Shown one piece after another: positions 34,730 to 43,938 of a DNA stretch of 64,000 bases; the stretch's first letter is position 1; the number at the start of each line of letters is the position of its first letter. Source of the stretch: Profundicola chukchiensis (GTDB taxonomy: Bacteria; Bacteroidota; Bacteroidia; Flavobacteriales; Weeksellaceae); contig NZ_JANAIE010000001.1 of assembly GCF_029664245.1 (NCBI RefSeq), positions 458,925 through 522,924 of the forward strand, read 5' to 3'. A program made the position numbers and the translations under genes. The notes under the pieces were generated by a model, which ran no database searches, was not told where the DNA came from, and worked only from the letters and a program-made list of their open reading frames with translations.

Positions 34730-35812
34730 TTATTTTGGAAATTTATATACAATAGCATTGATATTCATTCCTGCACCAACACTACCAAAAACGACATTGT
34801 CACCGTCATTAAACTTATGATCACCTAACTCTCCTCTACTAATTAAATCAAACATAGTAGGAACTGTTGCCACAGATGAATTACCTAATTTTTGAACTGT
34901 CATAGGATCAATATCATCTGGAAACTCTCTCTTGCCATATAGTCTAAATAAACGTTGAACCATGGCACGGTCCATTTTTGCATTTGCTTGATGCAACAGT
35001 ACTTTATTTACATCTGTAATGTCTAATCCAGCATTATCAAGCACTCGTTTGATGGCTGCAGGAACTTTTCTCAAGGCATACTCATAAACCTTTCTACCTT
35101 TCATAGAAATACTACAAGTTGCTTTAGAGTAACCTGGTTTTAAAGATGGACCATTAGTTAAAAACTCCATTTCCTCTAAGTTATCACTGATCGTGATGTG
35201 CTCTAAAACTCCAAATGCCTCTTCGCCTTCTCGCGCTTCTAAAACAACAGCTCCAGCACCGTCAGCAAAAATCATTGCCGATCTATCATGTGGATCAATC
35301 GCACGAGATAAGGTCTCTGCTCCAATCACTAATATTTTCTTAGCAATTCCAGCTTTAATCAACTGAGATGCTAAAATCATCGCCTCAATCCAACCCGGAC
35401 AACCGAAAGTCATGTCATAAGGCTTACACTGATTATTTTTAATTCCTAGTTTATGCTTAACACGCACAGAAATACTTGGCATAACATCCGCAAACTGCGT
35501 TACTGGGTCAATGTCGCCGTAATTGGTCGCAACCATTACATAGTCCAAATCTTCCTTATCCACACCAGCATCTTCTAATGCCATTTTACCTGCATAAGTC
35601 GCCAAATCAGAATTCATCATGTCATGATTTGCGTAACGCCTCTCCTCGATTTCGGTAATCTCCTTGAACTTCTGAATGATTTCTTCATTCGGTTTATCAA
35701 TAAACTCTCCCTTCTCATCATAGAACTCATGATTCAAAAAGTGTGTGTTTTTCACCACGTTAGGTGGCATAAAATGACCCGATCCAGTTATTACGGCATT
35801 TATCATATCCAA
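34730..35812 (-). CDS. 3-oxoacyl-ACP synthase III family protein (FabH-like)
   Basis: A 360-residue thiolase-fold condensing enzyme. The catalytic triad is visible: Cys138 (MTFGCPGW), His in LLHQANAKM and Asn in LGNSSVAT. It differs from canonical FabH in length (about 320) and in the extended N terminus, like the second KAS III found in many Bacteroidota, which may start branched-chain, flexirubin-type or long-chain syntheses. The first Met gives MDMINAVITG; the third codon Met is equally possible. A TATATTTG box lies 11 nt upstream. Confidence 0.87.
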   Translation of the reverse strand: MDMINAVITGSGHFMPPNVVKNTHFLNHEFYDEKGEFIDKPNEEIIQKFKEITEIEERRYANHDMMNSDLATYAGKMALEDAGVDKEDLDYVMVATNYGDIDPVTQFADVMPSISVRVKHKLGIKNNQCKPYDMTFGCPGWIEAMILASQLIKAGIAKKILVIGAETLSRAIDPHDRSAMIFADGAGAVVLEAREGEEAFGVLEHITISDNLEEMEFLTNGPSLKPGYSKATCSISMKGRKVYEYALRKVPAAIKRVLDNAGLDITDVNKVLLHQANAKMDRAMVQRLFRLYGKREFPDDIDPMTVQKLGNSSVATVPTMFDLISRGELGDHKFNDGDNVVFGSVGAGMNINAIVYKFPK

Positions 35813-35823
35813 AAATTATTTTA

Positions 35824-35831
35824 CAAATATA
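35824..35831 (-). promoter_or_regulatory. -7 promoter box (TATATTTG) for the KAS III operon
   Basis: The minus strand reads TATATTTG, an exact TAnnTTTG match, 11 nt before the ATG at 35812 (17 nt before the second ATG). Confidence 0.5.
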
Positions 35832-36004
35832 AAAAATAGATTATGGATTCTCTAACTGATTAATGCATTTAGATTTTAATTATGATTTAAGTTAAGTTTT
35901 TAGCAGCATTGAATGAAAATATTTTAAATTATTAAGTTTTTAGAAGCAAACCTACTTGTCTTGATATTCTTTTAGTAATTTAGATGAAATTATATTTCAT
36001 ATTT

Positions 36005-36844
36005 ATGAAAAGACACATATTCATATATATACTACTGTTTAACCTTATTTCATTTTTCGGACAGAGCCCTCCAGAAGAGTTTTTTATTGGAATTGAGCTT
36101 TTAGCTGTGGATAAAGAAGCCGCCAAAGAGAAATTTCAATTGGCACAAGAAAAAGATTCATTGTTTCCGGGAACCTATCATTTTTTAGGTTTACTTTCTT
36201 TAGATGAGAATAAAATTGAAGAAGGCAGAAATTACTTAGAAAAATCTCTATTCTTAAATTTAGAAAATAATAACCGAACAAGAGAAATGACTTTTACGCG
36301 ATTGATTGATTCTTATTTACAAGAACATGATTTCGATAAAGCATTTGAATTGGCCTGGGTGGCTTATCAACAGTATCCTTATAATAATGTAATCTTACAT
36401 GCACTTCAGGACATCGGTATGTGGGCATTTTATATTAATCATAATGGATTAGACCCAAGCTACCTCACTACAGAGCTACAAAAGGAATACACTGTAAATT
36501 CCGTGGCTGAAGAATATTTAATTTTAAGAAATATATTAGTGGATGGAAATTTCCTTTTATTCGAAGGTCAACGTCTAATTAAGAAAAAGCGAAAATATTA
36601 TGACATCGTAACATGTCGTCTGTCTGATACAGATGAAATCATTGAAGTTAAATTTAGACTTAACTGGGATTTAGAAACCTTTTTAGGAGGTAAAGTGGTA
36701 GATACAGACGAAGTTTATCAAAACAAAGAATTGCCTATCCAAGAGAGATTTGGAGCCTTGTTTGTTTCTAATGATGAGATTGATATTAGTCAAGAAATCA
36801 AAAAATTATACGACGAGAAAAATGAACTAAAACAGAAATTTTAA
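36005..36844 (+). CDS. exported TPR-like protein of unknown function
   Basis: About 279 residues from the ATG at 36005; an in-frame ATG at 35984 adds seven residues but spoils the signal peptide, which otherwise begins MKRHIFIYILLFNLISFFGQ. Helical repeats follow (about 20-150): KEAAKEKFQLAQEKDSLFPG and YHFLGLLSLDENKIEEGRNYLEKSLFL look like two TPR units. The C-terminal 120 residues are not assigned. It probably acts in the periplasm. A two-TM gene follows after 10 nt. Confidence 0.7.
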   Translation: MKRHIFIYILLFNLISFFGQSPPEEFFIGIELLAVDKEAAKEKFQLAQEKDSLFPGTYHFLGLLSLDENKIEEGRNYLEKSLFLNLENNNRTREMTFTRLIDSYLQEHDFDKAFELAWVAYQQYPYNNVILHALQDIGMWAFYINHNGLDPSYLTTELQKEYTVNSVAEEYLILRNILVDGNFLLFEGQRLIKKKRKYYDIVTCRLSDTDEIIEVKFRLNWDLETFLGGKVVDTDEVYQNKELPIQERFGALFVSNDEIDISQEIKKLYDEKNELKQKF

Positions 36845-36854
36845 TAGTTATTTT

Positions 36855-37325
36855 ATGAAAATATATTTGAGTAAAAAGTCGAACTATGTAAAAGCTGTTA
36901 CCATATTCTCAGCAGTTTTGCTTGTAAGTCTAGCCACGCTTTCTGTATTAAACAATGAAACCTATAGTTTAATCGGCGGCATTATCATTAGCCTCATCAT
37001 GTTCGGAATCATGTTTTACTTTTATTCCAAATCCTTACGAAAAGTCATTATAGATAAAAATGAAATGATTCTTAAAAAAAACATCGGCAAGATTGTCATC
37101 CCAATTTCAGAGATAGAAGCAATTTATCGTTTAGAAAGCTCCAACCTTCCAATGACTTCTGGAAGCATGGGAGTTTTTGGATTTATTGGCAACACAATGG
37201 ATAACTCTATATGTATGGTCAATGACCGAAAAAATATGATTAAAGTGGTGACAACAAAAGACGAAAAATATATTTTTAGCGTGCGAAACCCGAAACATTT
37301 GGTTGAGCATTTAGATCTTCCTTAA
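36855..37325 (+). CDS. uncharacterised two-TM protein, PH-like domain
   Basis: A 156-residue protein with two adjacent membrane segments (about 15-31 and 38-55) followed by a soluble beta-rich region (VIIDKNEMILKKNIGKIVIPISEIEAIY ... ENIFSVRNPKHLVEHL-like end) resembling bacterial PH domains that form small membrane scaffolds. I cannot assign a family with certainty. It is 10 nt downstream of the TPR gene and 22 nt upstream of a serine hydrolase gene, so it may be part of a four-gene transcript. Confidence 0.65.
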   Translation: MKIYLSKKSNYVKAVTIFSAVLLVSLATLSVLNNETYSLIGGIIISLIMFGIMFYFYSKSLRKVIIDKNEMILKKNIGKIVIPISEIEAIYRLESSNLPMTSGSMGVFGFIGNTMDNSICMVNDRKNMIKVVTTKDEKYIFSVRNPKHLVEHLDLP

Positions 37326-37347
37326 TTTTAAAGTTTAAATAAAATCT

Positions 37348-38667
37348 ATGTTTCGAATTTATAATTATATCCTATTTATATTTCTTTTAAGTCAAACTGG
37401 GATTGCTCAAGATTTCAATAAAGAAAAACTCGATCAATATTTTAAGTTACTCGAAGAAAATGACAAATTCATGGGAAGCCTAGCCTTGGCCAAAGATGGA
37501 AAACTTATTTATTCCAAAAACATTGGATTTGCAGACATAGAAAAAGGAATCAAAATAAATGATAATTCGAGGTTTAGCATTGCTTCTATTTCAAAAACCT
37601 TTACAGCTAGCCTGGTTTTAAAAGCTGTTGAGCAAAACAAAATCAAACTCGACCAGAAGCTAGCGGACTTTTATCCAGAAATTACAAACGCCGAAAAAAT
37701 AAGCATCGAGCAAATGTTGAGACATCAAAGTGGAATTCACAACATTACCGATGATCCAGTTTATGGACTTTATTTCACCCAAGCAACTTCACAAAGTGAA
37801 ATGCTGAAAGTAATTAAAACGGCAGGAAGCGACTTCGAACCTGGCAGCAAAACGGCCTATAGCAATTCAAATTATATATTGTTAAGTTTTATTTTAGAGA
37901 AAATTTACAAAAAAGAATTCGCTGAAATCCTGAAAGAACAAATTACCAAACCATTAAAACTCACTAAAACTTATTTCAACTTAAAAACTGGTGAAAACTC
38001 AAATGAAGTCAATTCTTACATGAAACTTATGGATTGGCAAATTTCCCCAAAAACTAGCCCTAGCGTATCATTAGGTGCGGGTGGAATTGTTTCTACGCCA
38101 GAGGATCTCATTAAGTTCGCGTATGCACTATTTGGTGGAAAGTTATTACAGGAAAAGAATCTAAAATTAATGATGGAAATCAAAGATGGATATGGATTAG
38201 GCTTATTCCCAGTTCCATTTTACGACAAAGTTGGATACGGACACACAGGTGGTATAGATGGATTTAGATCGATGCTTTTTCATTTTGAAGATGGCAACTA
38301 CACCTACGCACTAACTTCAAACGGCTCCGACTTTGATATTAATGAAATCAATATTGCAGTTTTGAGCGCGGTATATAATAAAGAATTTGAACTGCCAGAC
38401 TTTTCTACTTATGCAGTAGATTCAAGTATTTTAGAATCCTATGTTGGAAATTACTCCTCTGAAATGCTACCTTTAAAAATAAAGGTTTTCACTAAAGATG
38501 GAAATCTCATGGCGCAAGCAACTGGTCAATCGGCTTTTCCGTTAAAGGCATTCGAAAAGGATAAATTTAGATTTATACAAGCAGGAATTGAACTAGAGTT
38601 TGAAACAAGCAAAAATGAAATGACGCTAAAACAAGGGGGCGCCGCATATTTATTTAAGAAAGATTAA
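37348..38667 (+). CDS. exported serine hydrolase, beta-lactamase class C/D-alanyl-D-alanine peptidase fold
   Basis: A 439-residue protein with a signal peptide (FLLSQTGIAQ, cut near 20). The catalytic motifs are SISK (Ser80, Lys83), the YSN triad (TAYSNSNYILL) and HTGG (YGHTGGIDGF). A C-terminal beta domain (about 350-439) is of the DUF3471/lipocalin-like type. Relatives hydrolyse D-amino-acid peptides or esters; beta-lactam resistance should not be assumed. Confidence 0.88.
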   Translation: MFRIYNYILFIFLLSQTGIAQDFNKEKLDQYFKLLEENDKFMGSLALAKDGKLIYSKNIGFADIEKGIKINDNSRFSIASISKTFTASLVLKAVEQNKIKLDQKLADFYPEITNAEKISIEQMLRHQSGIHNITDDPVYGLYFTQATSQSEMLKVIKTAGSDFEPGSKTAYSNSNYILLSFILEKIYKKEFAEILKEQITKPLKLTKTYFNLKTGENSNEVNSYMKLMDWQISPKTSPSVSLGAGGIVSTPEDLIKFAYALFGGKLLQEKNLKLMMEIKDGYGLGLFPVPFYDKVGYGHTGGIDGFRSMLFHFEDGNYTYALTSNGSDFDINEINIAVLSAVYNKEFELPDFSTYAVDSSILESYVGNYSSEMLPLKIKVFTKDGNLMAQATGQSAFPLKAFEKDKFRFIQAGIELEFETSKNEMTLKQGGAAYLFKKD

Positions 38668-38678
38668 TATTAAAAAAC

Positions 38679-39359
38679 ATGTCGATTTACGCAATTGGTG
38701 ATATTCACGGATGCATTACTGCCCTAAAAACAATTTTTAATCAAGGAGTTATAAAGTCAGACGATACAGTTGTTTTCTTGGGAGATTATGTAGATCGTGG
38801 TGTTAATTCAAAAGCCGTAATTGATTGGCTTATTGAACATCAGAAAAACTTCAATTTTGAATTTATTCTTGGCAATCATGAAATCATGATGTTAAATGCG
38901 AGAGAATCACAAGAGAAGTTTTTAGAATGGCGAAAATATGGTGGTGCAGAAACGCTTGCGTCTTACCAAATAAAAGAATATTCGAATTGGATTAATAAAG
39001 TGGATAGCTCTCATTGGGAATTTTTAGAAGCCTGCCAAGAATATTTGGTAATTGACAACTTTATCTTTGTCCATGCAGGACTTGATGCTAATAAAAGCCT
39101 AGAAGATCAAACACAAAGTGATCTGTGTTGGAAGAAGTATGAAATACCAACGGCATATAATTCAACAAACAAAGTGATTTGTGGCCACACTTCACGAAAG
39201 AATGGGAAAATTGCAGATTTTGGACACACAATTTGCATAGATACTTATGCCTATGGCGATAAATGGTTGACTTGCTTAAATGTTGAAACCGGTGAGTTTT
39301 TAAAAGCAAATAATGACGCAGAACTTAAAAAGGGAAGATTAGAAAGCTTTATGAATTAA
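38679..39359 (+). CDS. serine/threonine protein phosphatase family metallophosphoesterase (PrpA/ApaH-like)
   Basis: A 226-residue cytoplasmic enzyme with the PPP-family motifs GDIHG (7-11), GDYVDRG, GNHE, and ICGHTSR. It dephosphorylates phosphoserine or phosphothreonine proteins, or perhaps dinucleoside polyphosphates. It starts 11 nt after the serine hydrolase gene on the same strand. No kinase gene is nearby. Confidence 0.88.
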   Translation: MSIYAIGDIHGCITALKTIFNQGVIKSDDTVVFLGDYVDRGVNSKAVIDWLIEHQKNFNFEFILGNHEIMMLNARESQEKFLEWRKYGGAETLASYQIKEYSNWINKVDSSHWEFLEACQEYLVIDNFIFVHAGLDANKSLEDQTQSDLCWKKYEIPTAYNSTNKVICGHTSRKNGKIADFGHTICIDTYAYGDKWLTCLNVETGEFLKANNDAELKKGRLESFMN

Positions 39360-39469
39360 ATAAGTCTAAAATCAGTAATGCATAATTCTTAAGGTCTTAA
39401 ATTCTTTTAATTCAATGATTTTCATTAATTTTAAGTTTAAATATTTAATTCAACCTAAAACTCAATAAC

Positions 39470-39988
39470 ATGAAAAAATTAAGCTTACTCCTTCTGATTA
39501 TTACTATTTTTAGCTGCGACTCACCACGACAAATCATGGATTCAGAAACGGCTCAAAAAGAAACTTCTGAGCGAAGAACATCACCTATCGCCCAAAAAAT
39601 CAATACAAATGTTGCGGTTGATTTCTTAAACTCTTATATCGAAAGCAGTCAATATTTCGAGGATCAATATGGCATTGTACATTGGGCAAATGCCTCTCCC
39701 ATGGCAACTCAAGATTTCAAAAATAAACTTGAAAAAATGGTGAGAGATGCTTTTGAGGCAGATCCACAAATGGGGTTAGGAGCCGACCCAATCTTTGATG
39801 CACAGGATTTCCCGATGCAAGGTTATGAAGTTTATAGCGCCAATTACGATACTGGCTATGTAACGGTCAACAATACAGAATGGGATGGATTCCACGTTTT
39901 AGTAAAATTAGTAAATCAAGGTGGCAAAACTTTAGTAGATGGCTGCGGTGTTGTCAACATTCCAGAAGCGGATCAACTTTCAAGATAA
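39470..39988 (+). CDS. uncharacterised lipoprotein, 172 residues
   Basis: Signal peptide with lipobox IFSC (Cys16). The mature part is soluble and acidic with no recognised domain; DUF3828-like features (a run VDFLNSYIESSQYFEDQYGI and later VLVKLVNQGGKTLVDGCGVVNIP) suggest a small NTF2/cystatin-like fold. It stands alone between the phosphatase and sulP genes. Confidence 0.7.
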   Translation: MKKLSLLLLIITIFSCDSPRQIMDSETAQKETSERRTSPIAQKINTNVAVDFLNSYIESSQYFEDQYGIVHWANASPMATQDFKNKLEKMVRDAFEADPQMGLGADPIFDAQDFPMQGYEVYSANYDTGYVTVNNTEWDGFHVLVKLVNQGGKTLVDGCGVVNIPEADQLSR

Positions 39989-40093
39989 TTTGTTTACATC
40001 ATAAACTGACAAAACTTAGCCTGATTCCTTTCTAAGCTATTTTAATAATCCTTAAATTTCGAATTATTAAAAATATTATTGAACCCTAAAAAA

Positions 40094-40130
40094 TAGTGTA
40101 AATTAACTTAGCAAAAATTAATTTACACTA
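40094..40130. promoter_or_regulatory. inverted repeat upstream of sulP sharing MarR half-sites
   Basis: TAGTGTAAATT (40094-40104) and its exact complement AATTTACACTA (40120-40130) are separated by 15 bp. The 9-bp core TAGTGTAAA is the same as in the palindrome before marR (18219-18236). The right arm abuts a weak box TATCTTTA (40129-40136), 28 nt before the sulP start. Confidence 0.6.
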
Positions 40131-40164
40131 TCTTTAGACTAGTCTATTTAAAAGCATTTTCATT

Positions 40165-41859
40165 TTGAGCAAGAAAAACAAACGTGAATTTGTACCTAAG
40201 TTTTTTTCACTTTTAAAAGCGGGAATCACTAGAAAACAACTCACCAATGATGTCATGGCTGGTATTATTGTGGGTATTGTTGCGCTTCCATTAGCCATTG
40301 CATTTGCTATTGCCTCTGGAGTTTCACCAGAAAAAGGACTCATTACAGCGGTGATTGCTGGTTTAGCGATTTCAGTCTTAGGTGGTAGTCGTGTGCAAAT
40401 TGGCGGACCTACGGGTGCATTTATCGTTATTGTCTATGCAATTGTTCAAGATCATGGAATCAGCGGACTGACCATTGCCACATTTATGGCGGGATTCATA
40501 ATAATTGGACTCGGTCTCGCGCGCTTAGGTAATTATCTGAAATTCATTCCCTATCCGCTCATTGTAGGATTTACAAGTGGAATTGCACTGATTATTTTCT
40601 CCTCACAAATCAATGATTTATTTGGTTTAAACATTGAAAATGTACCCGCTGACTTTGTCAAGAAGTGGCGAATTTATCTTCAAAGCTTTACTGAAGTCAA
40701 CTGGATTGCCTTTGGAATTGCTTTAGCAACCATACTTATTGCTTTAAATTTCAACCGAATAAGCTCCATAATTCCAGGCTCTATTGTTGCCATTGTTTTG
40801 AGCACATTAGCAGTTTACTTCTTAGATTTACCGGTAGATACCATTGAGTCTAAATTCGGTGAAATACCAAGTAGCATTCCTGCTCCATCTATTCCATCTA
40901 TTGATTTCGAAACAATACAGAGTTTAATTCAACCAGCCATTGCTATTGCACTTTTAGGGAGCATTGAATCACTCCTATCTGCTGTGGTGGCTGATGGTAT
41001 GATCGGTGGCAAACATCGATCTAATATGGAACTTGTAGGTCAAGGAGCTGCCAATATTCTTTCGGGTTTATTTGGCGGAATCCCAGCTACGGGAGCGATT
41101 GCTAGAACGGCTACCAACATTAATAATGGCGGTAGAACACCCATTGCGGGGATTGTTCATGCCATTGTTTTGCTATTGATTATGTTGGTTTTTGCTCCTG
41201 TGGTTAAACTAATTCCTTTGGCTTGTCTTGCCGGAATTCTGGTAGTTGTTTCCTATCACATGAGCGAATGGCGTCATTTTGTTTCTCTTTTTAAAGGCAA
41301 TCGACTAGACACCATTGTTTTATTATCAACTTTTCTATTGACCGTATTTTTTGATTTAATTATCGCTATTGAAGTGGGTGTCATTCTTTCGAGCTTTATT
41401 TTCATGAAGCGCATGAGTGAATCTACTTCTATTAAAGATGTTGAAAAAATCTTCAATGACAGTGATAGCCAAGAACACGAATTAATCTTTGACGAGGAAT
41501 TTATCGAGATTCCTAAAGGTGTGATTTTATACGAAATCAACGGTCCTATGTTCTTTGGTGCTTCTCAAAAGTTCCAAGAAGTGCTCACAGACTTTAATCG
41601 ACAACCTGAAGTTTTAATTTTAAGAATGCGAAATGTTCCTTTTATTGACGCAACAGGTGTGAATAGACTAAAAGAAATATGCTCTTATCTTCAAACCAAG
41701 GGTACAAAAATCATTATTTCAGGCGCCAATCATGATGTGAGATTAGAGCTTTTAAAATCTAATGTCTATGATTTAATTGGAAAGTATAACGTTCACGCGA
41801 ATATTGCAGAAGCTATGAAACGTGCTCATGAAATCCTAAACGCTAATAATGCTAAGTAA
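40165..41859 (+). CDS. SulP family inorganic anion transporter with STAS domain
   Basis: A 564-residue transporter with about 11-12 membrane helices (residues 28-420) and a C-terminal STAS domain (about 440-560; VLILRMRNVPFIDATGVNRLKEI). SulP motifs VALPLAIAFAIASG and GGIPATGAIARTATNINNGGRTP are present. It moves sulfate, bicarbonate or another anion; no carbonic anhydrase gene is adjacent. The start is TTG at 40165; no upstream ATG fits. An inverted repeat related to the marR operator lies in front. Confidence 0.92.
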   Translation: MSKKNKREFVPKFFSLLKAGITRKQLTNDVMAGIIVGIVALPLAIAFAIASGVSPEKGLITAVIAGLAISVLGGSRVQIGGPTGAFIVIVYAIVQDHGISGLTIATFMAGFIIIGLGLARLGNYLKFIPYPLIVGFTSGIALIIFSSQINDLFGLNIENVPADFVKKWRIYLQSFTEVNWIAFGIALATILIALNFNRISSIIPGSIVAIVLSTLAVYFLDLPVDTIESKFGEIPSSIPAPSIPSIDFETIQSLIQPAIAIALLGSIESLLSAVVADGMIGGKHRSNMELVGQGAANILSGLFGGIPATGAIARTATNINNGGRTPIAGIVHAIVLLLIMLVFAPVVKLIPLACLAGILVVVSYHMSEWRHFVSLFKGNRLDTIVLLSTFLLTVFFDLIIAIEVGVILSSFIFMKRMSESTSIKDVEKIFNDSDSQEHELIFDEEFIEIPKGVILYEINGPMFFGASQKFQEVLTDFNRQPEVLILRMRNVPFIDATGVNRLKEICSYLQTKGTKIIISGANHDVRLELLKSNVYDLIGKYNVHANIAEAMKRAHEILNANNAK

Positions 41860-42034
41860 TTAGATGTGATTTTACTATTAAAAGCCATCATAAAACTAAA
41901 TAATTTTAACATATAGCTCTCCAAAACTTAACTTAGACTTAAATAACTGTTTTTCAGCGAGTTTAATATGACAAAATTCGTTAATGTCATTTAAATTCCT
42001 TATATTCTAAAAAGAATTTTAAAACAAGGTATTT

Positions 42035-43108
42035 ATGAGCATCACATTAAAGAAATTGAGGAATGTTTCATCAGAAACATGTGTAACAATTATTTTAAAC
42101 ACACACAGAACAGGTCCAGATAATAACAAGGATCCTTTAACTTTAAAGAACTTGATTAAAGAAGCAGAAAACAGATTATCTGCAGATTTTGACAAAAAGT
42201 ATGTTCAGAATTTCACTGAGAAATTTCAACAACTAGAGGAAAGCATTGATCACAAGATGAATCTAGAAAGTTTAATTCTTTTTGTGAGTAAAGACATCGC
42301 GGAATATACTCGTTTGCCTATCAAGGTTGAAGATCGTGTGGTGATTGACAATACCTTCCATACACGCGACTTGATGAGAAGCTTACATATGGACAAAAAC
42401 TATTATATTTTAGTTTTAAATCAACAAAAAGTTCGACTAATTGAAGCGTCTAGCGATAAGCTTGTCCGAGAAATTGGAGATCCATTCCCGATAGAAAACA
42501 TCCATTTCCACCCTACCAATCAGAAAGAAGCTTCTTTTGCAGGACGAGAAAGGAATTTAATCACGGAATACTTTAATAGAATTGATAAAGATGTAAATAA
42601 GATAAGAAATCAGCATCCATTACCTGTATTGATTAGCTCCACCGAACCAAACTATCATTTATACCTAGAAGTGGCTGACAAGAAGCATTCAATTATAGAT
42701 AAATTTATTCCACAAACTGATGCAGATGCAAGTGCAAGTCATTTTGTAGAAGAAGCCTGGAAGGTAATGAAAGATTATATTATTGAGAAGAATAATGCTA
42801 GAAAAGAGGAGTTATTAGAAGCTGTAAATAGCGGAAAATTCTATAGTGATGTGAATGACATTTGGAGAGCTATCCACCGTGGTCAAGTGAAAACCCTATT
42901 TATTGAACAAGGTTTATTTCAGCCGGCTATCATTGAGGAGGACACAGTTTCCTTCGTTTCAGCTGATGAACGAACAGACAAGGAAGTTATTGATGACATC
43001 TACGATGAAATGATTGAATATAATTTAGATTTTGGAGGCGATGTAGTTTTCTTACCAAAAGGTGAATTAGATAAATTCAATGGTTTTGGAGCTATTCTGC
43101 GTTATTAA
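42035..43108 (+). CDS. bacterial archaeo-eukaryotic release factor family protein (baeRF family 3)
   Basis: A 357-residue cytoplasmic protein. The start TLKKLRNVSSETCVTIILNTHRTGPDN, the middle LILFVSKDIAEYTRLP and the later HMDKNYYILVLNQQKVRLIEAS match the baeRF3 family, distant homologues of eRF1/aRF1 proposed to act on ribosomes under stress. The peptidyl-tRNA-releasing GGQ motif is not evident. It is transcribed alone, with its own terminator. The family call is confident; the function is not. Confidence 0.8.
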   Translation: MSITLKKLRNVSSETCVTIILNTHRTGPDNNKDPLTLKNLIKEAENRLSADFDKKYVQNFTEKFQQLEESIDHKMNLESLILFVSKDIAEYTRLPIKVEDRVVIDNTFHTRDLMRSLHMDKNYYILVLNQQKVRLIEASSDKLVREIGDPFPIENIHFHPTNQKEASFAGRERNLITEYFNRIDKDVNKIRNQHPLPVLISSTEPNYHLYLEVADKKHSIIDKFIPQTDADASASHFVEEAWKVMKDYIIEKNNARKEELLEAVNSGKFYSDVNDIWRAIHRGQVKTLFIEQGLFQPAIIEEDTVSFVSADERTDKEVIDDIYDEMIEYNLDFGGDVVFLPKGELDKFNGFGAILRY

Positions 43109-43147
43109 GAATGTATAATACAATAAACTAATTCATACTCATAACTA

Positions 43148-43187
43148 AAGCGAATTTTTAGCATATACTAAAAATTCGCTTTTTTTA
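43148..43187 (+). terminator. rho-independent terminator after baeRF3 gene
   Basis: AAGCGAATTTTTAG and CTAAAAATTCGCTT form a perfect 14-bp stem with loop CATATA, followed by T residues. Confidence 0.9.
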
Positions 43188-43312
43188 AAATACCTTAATC
43201 TTATTGTCTAAGCTCATTTTTATCAAGTTCATTAAGCATGTTAAATAACTGTTTTTAAGTTAGTTAAACTTAAAGTAAAACAAAACATGATACTTAGTCA
43301 AGAAAGATTATA

Positions 43313-43320
43313 TACCTTTG
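43313..43320 (+). promoter_or_regulatory. -7 promoter box (TACCTTTG) for lipoprotein gene
   Basis: TACCTTTG matches TAnnTTTG exactly, 35 nt before the ATG at 43356. Confidence 0.5.
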
Positions 43321-43355
43321 CCCGCTGCTTAATGCGAGAATGAAAATATTTAAAA

Positions 43356-43865
43356 ATGCAACTTAAGTTTATCCTAGTTTGTTTGGTTTTTATACAACTG
43401 ATTATCAGCTGTAAGACAGATGATCAAATTACCATTGAAACGGAAGATTATAGCCTATCTTATCCTTCTAATCTTGAATTAGTAGAGGTGGATGGTGTAG
43501 AGTTTCTACTTTTCACAGAATTAAAGAGTGGAAACGATGACTTTATTGAAAATTTAAATTTAATGGTGCAAGATGTTACGACCTTAAATTTGAGTCTTCA
43601 AGATTATGTTGAGCTTTCTGAAGGTCAAATCGCAAGTGTTGGCGGCGAATTGATGGAGAGTAAACTGGTAGAAGAAGACGATGGCACACAATACCAAAGA
43701 GTTATTTATACAAGCAGGGCAGACAATAAGGATTTAAAATACTTGCAACACTATTATTTAGTGAATCATAAGGCATATGTATTAACCTTTACCGCTGCTG
43801 AAAGTGAATTTGCAAGTTATGCACACGATATGGAGTTGATTATGGACACCTTTGAAGTTCATTAA
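43356..43865 (+). CDS. PsbP/DcrB-like lipoprotein
   Basis: A 169-residue lipoprotein (lipobox IISC, Cys19). The mature part has the PsbP/DUF1795 look: ETEDYSLSYPSNLELVEVDG, a central run of beta strands, and the closing YLVNHKAYVLTFTAAESEFASYAHDMELIMDTF. Such domains occur in DcrB and photosystem assembly proteins as small envelope chaperone-like modules. No more specific role is visible. Confidence 0.75.
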   Translation: MQLKFILVCLVFIQLIISCKTDDQITIETEDYSLSYPSNLELVEVDGVEFLLFTELKSGNDDFIENLNLMVQDVTTLNLSLQDYVELSEGQIASVGGELMESKLVEEDDGTQYQRVIYTSRADNKDLKYLQHYYLVNHKAYVLTFTAAESEFASYAHDMELIMDTFEVH

Positions 43866-43872
43866 ATTCCAG

Positions 43873-43905
43873 TTGCATTAACACAAAAATAAGCTGTTAA
43901 ATTTG
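43873..43905 (+). promoter_or_regulatory. promoter for glycosyltransferase gene
   Basis: A TTG (43873-43875) and a -7 box TAAATTTG (43898-43905) are 22 bp apart; the ATG at 43939 is 33 nt downstream. Confidence 0.45.
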
Positions 43906-43938
43906 AATGCTCATCTTCTTATTTACTAACTTAGCCTA

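Noticed and set aside
37348..38667. Beta-lactamase as an antibiotic resistance gene
   Set aside because: Only the general serine hydrolase fold with an extra C-terminal domain is seen; such proteins are usually peptidases or esterases.
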